Source: CBFGWV01 sp965652545
GTDB lineage: Bacteria > Pseudomonadota > Gammaproteobacteria > Competibacterales > Competibacteraceae
Length of the DNA stretch: 7,680 bases
Direction of reading: 5' to 3'
Assembly (NCBI GenBank): GCA_965652545.1
Contig: CBFGWV010000235.1
Span: 1-7,680, forward strand
The position numbers were made by a program, and so were the translations under genes. Every line of letters starts with the position of its first letter. Position 1 is the stretch's first letter. Positions 5,803-7,680 of this stretch are shown here, one piece after another. The notes under the pieces were generated by a model. It did no database searches. It was not told the origin of the DNA and was given only the letters and a program-made list of their open reading frames with translations.

Positions 5803-6687
5803 GTGCTCAATCGTCATCTACCCTCCATGACCGGCCTGCAATGCTTCGAGGCCGTGGCCCGTCACCTGAGCTTCACCCGCGCGGCTGGCGAGCTCAATCT
5901 CACCCAGAGCGCGGTCAGCAAGCAGGTGGCGCAGTTGGAGCGTGTGATCGAGCGCCCGCTGTTGCGGCGGGTGCGGCGCCAGCTGCAACTGACGCCGGAG
6001 GGGGCGTTGTACCTGACCGAGGTGCGCAAGATTCTCACCCAGGTGGATATGTCCAGCCGTTACCTGCGCTCGTACGGTGGGCAGAACGAGGTCTTGCGGG
6101 TGGCGACGCTGCCGACCTTCGGGGCACGTTGGCTGGTGCCGCGGCTCAATGGTTTCCGCAACGACCATCCGACGCTGTATCTGGATATCTGCACGCGGCT
6201 GGAGGCCTTCGATCTGGCGTCCGCGGGGGTGGATGTGGCGTTTTTCTTCGGTCATGGGGCGTGGCCGGCGGCGGAGTGCATCAAGCTGCTGGATGAGGAC
6301 GTGGTGCCTGTATGCGCGCCGTCGTTGCTGGCGGCGAACCCGATTTCCGAGCCGCTGGCCTTGCCTGAATTGGTGCTGCTTCAACTGGCCTCGCGCCCGG
6401 AGAGTTGGCATGACTGGTTTGCCGAGCAGGGCTGCCAAACCGGGCACAGTTATCACGGGCCGCGGTTCGATACGTTCCATATGATCATCGGCGCGGCGCT
6501 GGTCGGCTGTGGTGTGGCGCTGGTGCCGCGGTTTCTAGTGGCCGAGGAGCTGGCCGGCGGCCGTCTGGTGATCCCTTGGGATCATGCGATGACGAGTCGC
6601 GATGCGTATTACCTGGTGTATCCCGAGCACATGGCCGAAGTGTCGAAGGTGCGGGCATTGGTGGATTGGGTGCTGGCCCGGCGCTAG
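5803..6687 (+). CDS. LysR-type transcriptional regulator, probable regulator of amaBA
   Basis: A 294-residue LysR-family regulator. Residues about 8-66 form the winged helix-turn-helix (F-E-A-V-A-R-H-L-S-F-T-R-A-A followed by LNLTQSAVSKQVAQLE); the rest is the periplasmic-binding-like effector domain, including GCGVALVPRFLVAEEL near the C-terminus. The sequence is closest in style to the GcvA/AmpR branch. The GTG at 5803 is chosen because LNRHLPSMTGL before the first helix is usual for that branch. An in-frame ATG at 5827 would give a protein 8 residues shorter; neither has a clear ribosome binding site. It diverges from amaB across 140 bp holding an inverted repeat, the classic arrangement for a LysR protein and its target. 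The effector may be pipecolate or a later intermediate; that is inference. Confidence 0.92.
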   Translation: MLNRHLPSMTGLQCFEAVARHLSFTRAAGELNLTQSAVSKQVAQLERVIERPLLRRVRRQLQLTPEGALYLTEVRKILTQVDMSSRYLRSYGGQNEVLRVATLPTFGARWLVPRLNGFRNDHPTLYLDICTRLEAFDLASAGVDVAFFFGHGAWPAAECIKLLDEDVVPVCAPSLLAANPISEPLALPELVLLQLASRPESWHDWFAEQGCQTGHSYHGPRFDTFHMIIGAALVGCGVALVPRFLVAEELAGGRLVIPWDHAMTSRDAYYLVYPEHMAEVSKVRALVDWVLARR

Positions 6688-6734
6688 CGATGTTTCATAC
6701 GGCCCTGGCTCCGGGCGAGCTCCTCGCTGGTCCC

Positions 6735-6852
6735 CCGCCCTCCGAGCCGGGCAGCCCGTGTTCAGACGCGCTGTGAACACATCCGTGTGAGCTCGACGGC
6801 AGCATCCATGCTGCCGACGGTCTGAACACGGGCCGCCCAACTCGAAGGGCTG
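6735..6852. repeat. Nested fold-back element downstream of lysR
   Basis: Two 33-bp arms (6735-6767 and 6820-6852) are inverted repeats matching at 28 of 33 positions. Their inner 19 bp (6749-6767, 6820-6838) match at 18 of 19. The 52 bp between them hold two smaller hairpins: CACA-TCCG-TGTG (6778-6789) and CGGCAGCAT-CC-ATGCTGCCG (6797-6816). The unit starts about 48 bp after the lysR stop and has no coding potential worth calling. It is probably an interspersed extragenic repeat; it may also mark the 3' end of the lysR transcript, though it has no T-tract. Confidence 0.65.
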
Positions 6853-6908
6853 CACCTGTGGCGGGTCGACAGGTGGGGTTTGGCGCCTGTGGATATTGCA
6901 TCGACGGT

Positions 6909-7080
6909 TTCCAGTCAGGTCGGCCAAAAAGCCCCTCTCCCCTGGCGGGAGAGGGGTTGGGGAGAGGGGGATGCCGGGTTAGCCACCGACATAGGTTTTC
7001 GCCTGTTCAAGCCGTCCCCCTCTCCCCCGGCCCCTCCCCCGCGAGGGGGGAGGGGAGATCCCCTCGTGACCTGACTGGAA
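6909..7080. repeat. 172-bp fold-back element with 13-bp ends and CTCCC hairpins
   Basis: The ends are a perfect inverted repeat, TTCCAGTCAGGTC (6909-6921) and GACCTGACTGGAA (7068-7080). Inside are three more perfect inverted pairs: CCCCTCTCCC/GGGAGAGGGG (6932-6941, 6947-6956), GGGGAGAGGGGG/CCCCCTCTCCCC (6959-6970, 7016-7027) and CCCCTCCCCC/GGGGGAGGGG (7031-7040, 7046-7055). The C/G-rich core resembles a palindromic repeat frequent between genes in xanthomonads, Azotobacter and pseudomonads. The nested symmetry suggests two inverted copies around a 45-bp centre. No target duplication is evident beside the ends. Confidence 0.65.
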
Positions 7081-7168
7081 TCCACAAAGCGGTCACGTTT
7101 TTACAAGACAACGCTTCCGTCGCTTCGCGATGGTGACGGCTTGAGTTCAATCGACAAGCGAGGATGTC

Positions 7169-7567
7169 ATGAGCGACCAACGAGCAACCATTTATCCCGC
7201 ACTGGGCTACAAAGGCGCCCGCGAGGCCATGGCCTGGCTGACCGAGGCGTGCGGGTTCGAGGCGCATCAGGTGTATACCGACGACGGCGGCAAGGTCGTC
7301 CATGCGGAGCTCGCCCTCGGGGGCGCGGTGATCATGCTGGGCGACAAGTCGGATACGCCCGACCCGGACAACCCCTGGTCGACGGCGACCATGGGGGTTT
7401 ATGTCGCTGTGGACGATATCGATGCCCAGTTCGCCAAGGCCTTGGCGGCGGGGGCGGAGGTGGTGCGTCCACTGGCGGATACGGACTACGGCGCGCGGGA
7501 GTTCACCATACGTGATCCCAGTGGGTTCCTGTGGTCGTTCGGCACGTACCGGCCGCAGGCCGGTTGA
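7169..7567 (+). CDS. VOC-fold (glyoxalase/bleomycin resistance-like) protein
   Basis: A 132-residue protein of the vicinal oxygen chelate superfamily, nearest the PhnB-like/YdeI-type glyoxalase group. It has the paired beta-alpha-beta-beta-beta modules: the first covers about 7-60 (YPALGYKGAREAMAWL, then H45 and E47 in VVHAEL), the second about 74-127 (MGVYVAVDDIDAQFAKALAAGAEV, then the family-typical R-D-P-S-G-F-L-W at 115-122). H45 and E47 could be metal ligands, but the full set cannot be assigned by eye. Members include enzymes, drug-binding proteins and proteins of unknown role, so no reaction is claimed. The ATG follows GAGGA (7160-7164) at a short 4-bp spacing. It appears to be a single gene with its own, unidentified promoter. 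Confidence 0.85.
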   Translation: MSDQRATIYPALGYKGAREAMAWLTEACGFEAHQVYTDDGGKVVHAELALGGAVIMLGDKSDTPDPDNPWSTATMGVYVAVDDIDAQFAKALAAGAEVVRPLADTDYGAREFTIRDPSGFLWSFGTYRPQAG

Positions 7568-7571
7568 TCGG

Positions 7572-7680
7572 TTACTGCGCCGGGTAAATGTGTTCGCCGT
7601 ATCGATGCTTGTCGATGGGGCGATGGATCACGCGCTTTCGGCCCGGCAAGCCATTGAAACCTTGATGGATTGGTGGTGGA
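7572..7680 (-). CDS. Possible C-terminal end of a gene running off the window
   Basis: On the minus strand the frame ending in TAA (complement of 7572-7574) is open to the window edge, 35 residues, ending RYGEHIYPAQ. It would be convergent with the VOC gene with a 4-bp gap, in keeping with the dense packing elsewhere here. I do not recognise the fragment. The plus strand also has an open frame over the same bases, so the strand is not certain. Confidence 0.3.
   Translation of the reverse strand, partial: PPPIHQGFNGLPGRKRVIHRPIDKHRYGEHIYPAQ

Larger units (their letters stand above)
6688..7168. other. 481-bp non-coding stretch between lysR and the VOC gene
   Basis: No credible gene is seen on either strand. 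The stretch is mostly taken up by the two fold-back elements at 6735-6852 and 6909-7080. The remaining 88 bp before the VOC gene include a small hairpin (CCGTCGC-TTC-GCGATGG, 7117-7133, one G-T pair) and TTTACA at 7100-7105, which resembles a -35 box but has no matching -10. Confidence 0.6.

Noticed and set aside
6735..7080. Insertion sequence between lysR and the VOC gene
   Set aside because: There are inverted repeats but no transposase remnant on either strand and no visible target duplication.
6858..7136. Small open frames through the CTCCC repeat (for example 6858-7136 and 6880-7074)
   Set aside because: Peptides rich in S, P, G and R encoded by CTCCC palindromes are a known kind of spurious call; the DNA is explained by the repeat.
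7566..7680. Plus-strand open frame after the VOC gene, including ATG codons near 7605
   Set aside because: No ribosome binding site, runs off the window, and overlaps the equally open minus-strand frame; too little to call.

Overview
The window is GC-rich, gene-dense DNA of gammaproteobacterial type. The evidence is a cbpA-cbpM chaperone pair followed by a zinc-type thioredoxin 2, an amaB-amaA pair (lysine/pipecolate catabolism) beside a divergent lysR gene as in Pseudomonas, and REP-like and CTCCC-type palindromic repeats common in Pseudomonas, xanthomonads and relatives. The genus cannot be fixed from the sequence alone. I see no transposase, integrase, phage gene, tRNA, rRNA or CRISPR array.

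Layout: (1) 1-79 holds a REP-like palindrome. (2) 80-985, minus strand: a Tat-exported aldo/keto reductase with an intact catalytic tetrad. (3) 986-1171: a divergent control region with a 20-bp palindrome, an FNR/Anr-type box (TTGAT-N4-GTCAA) and an extended -10 element at class II spacing upstream of cbpA. (4) 1172-2867, plus strand: cbpA, cbpM and trxC, each start overlapping the previous stop. (5) 2881-5662, minus strand: amaB then amaA, convergent with trxC. (6) 5663-5802: a divergent promoter region with an 8-bp perfect inverted repeat, probably the LysR operator. (7) 5803-6687, plus strand: the LysR-type regulator. (8) 6688-7168: a 481-bp non-coding stretch largely filled by two separate fold-back elements. 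(9) 7169-7567, plus strand: a small VOC/glyoxalase-fold protein. (10) 7572-7680, minus strand: a possible C-terminal fragment of a gene running off the window.

Two modules stand out. The first is a protein-quality/redox operon: a J-domain co-chaperone (CbpA), its small modulator (CbpM) and a zinc-finger thioredoxin made from one coupled message, with a promoter that looks oxygen- or redox-controlled. The second is a catabolic unit: AmaA would oxidise L-pipecolate to piperideine-6-carboxylate and AmaB would oxidise that product (as its open semialdehyde) to 2-aminoadipate, with the LysR protein as the likely local regulator.

The genes belong to known families. The less explained material is in the intergenic regions: the FNR-like box, the 20-bp palindrome, the LysR operator repeat and the two adjacent fold-back elements.
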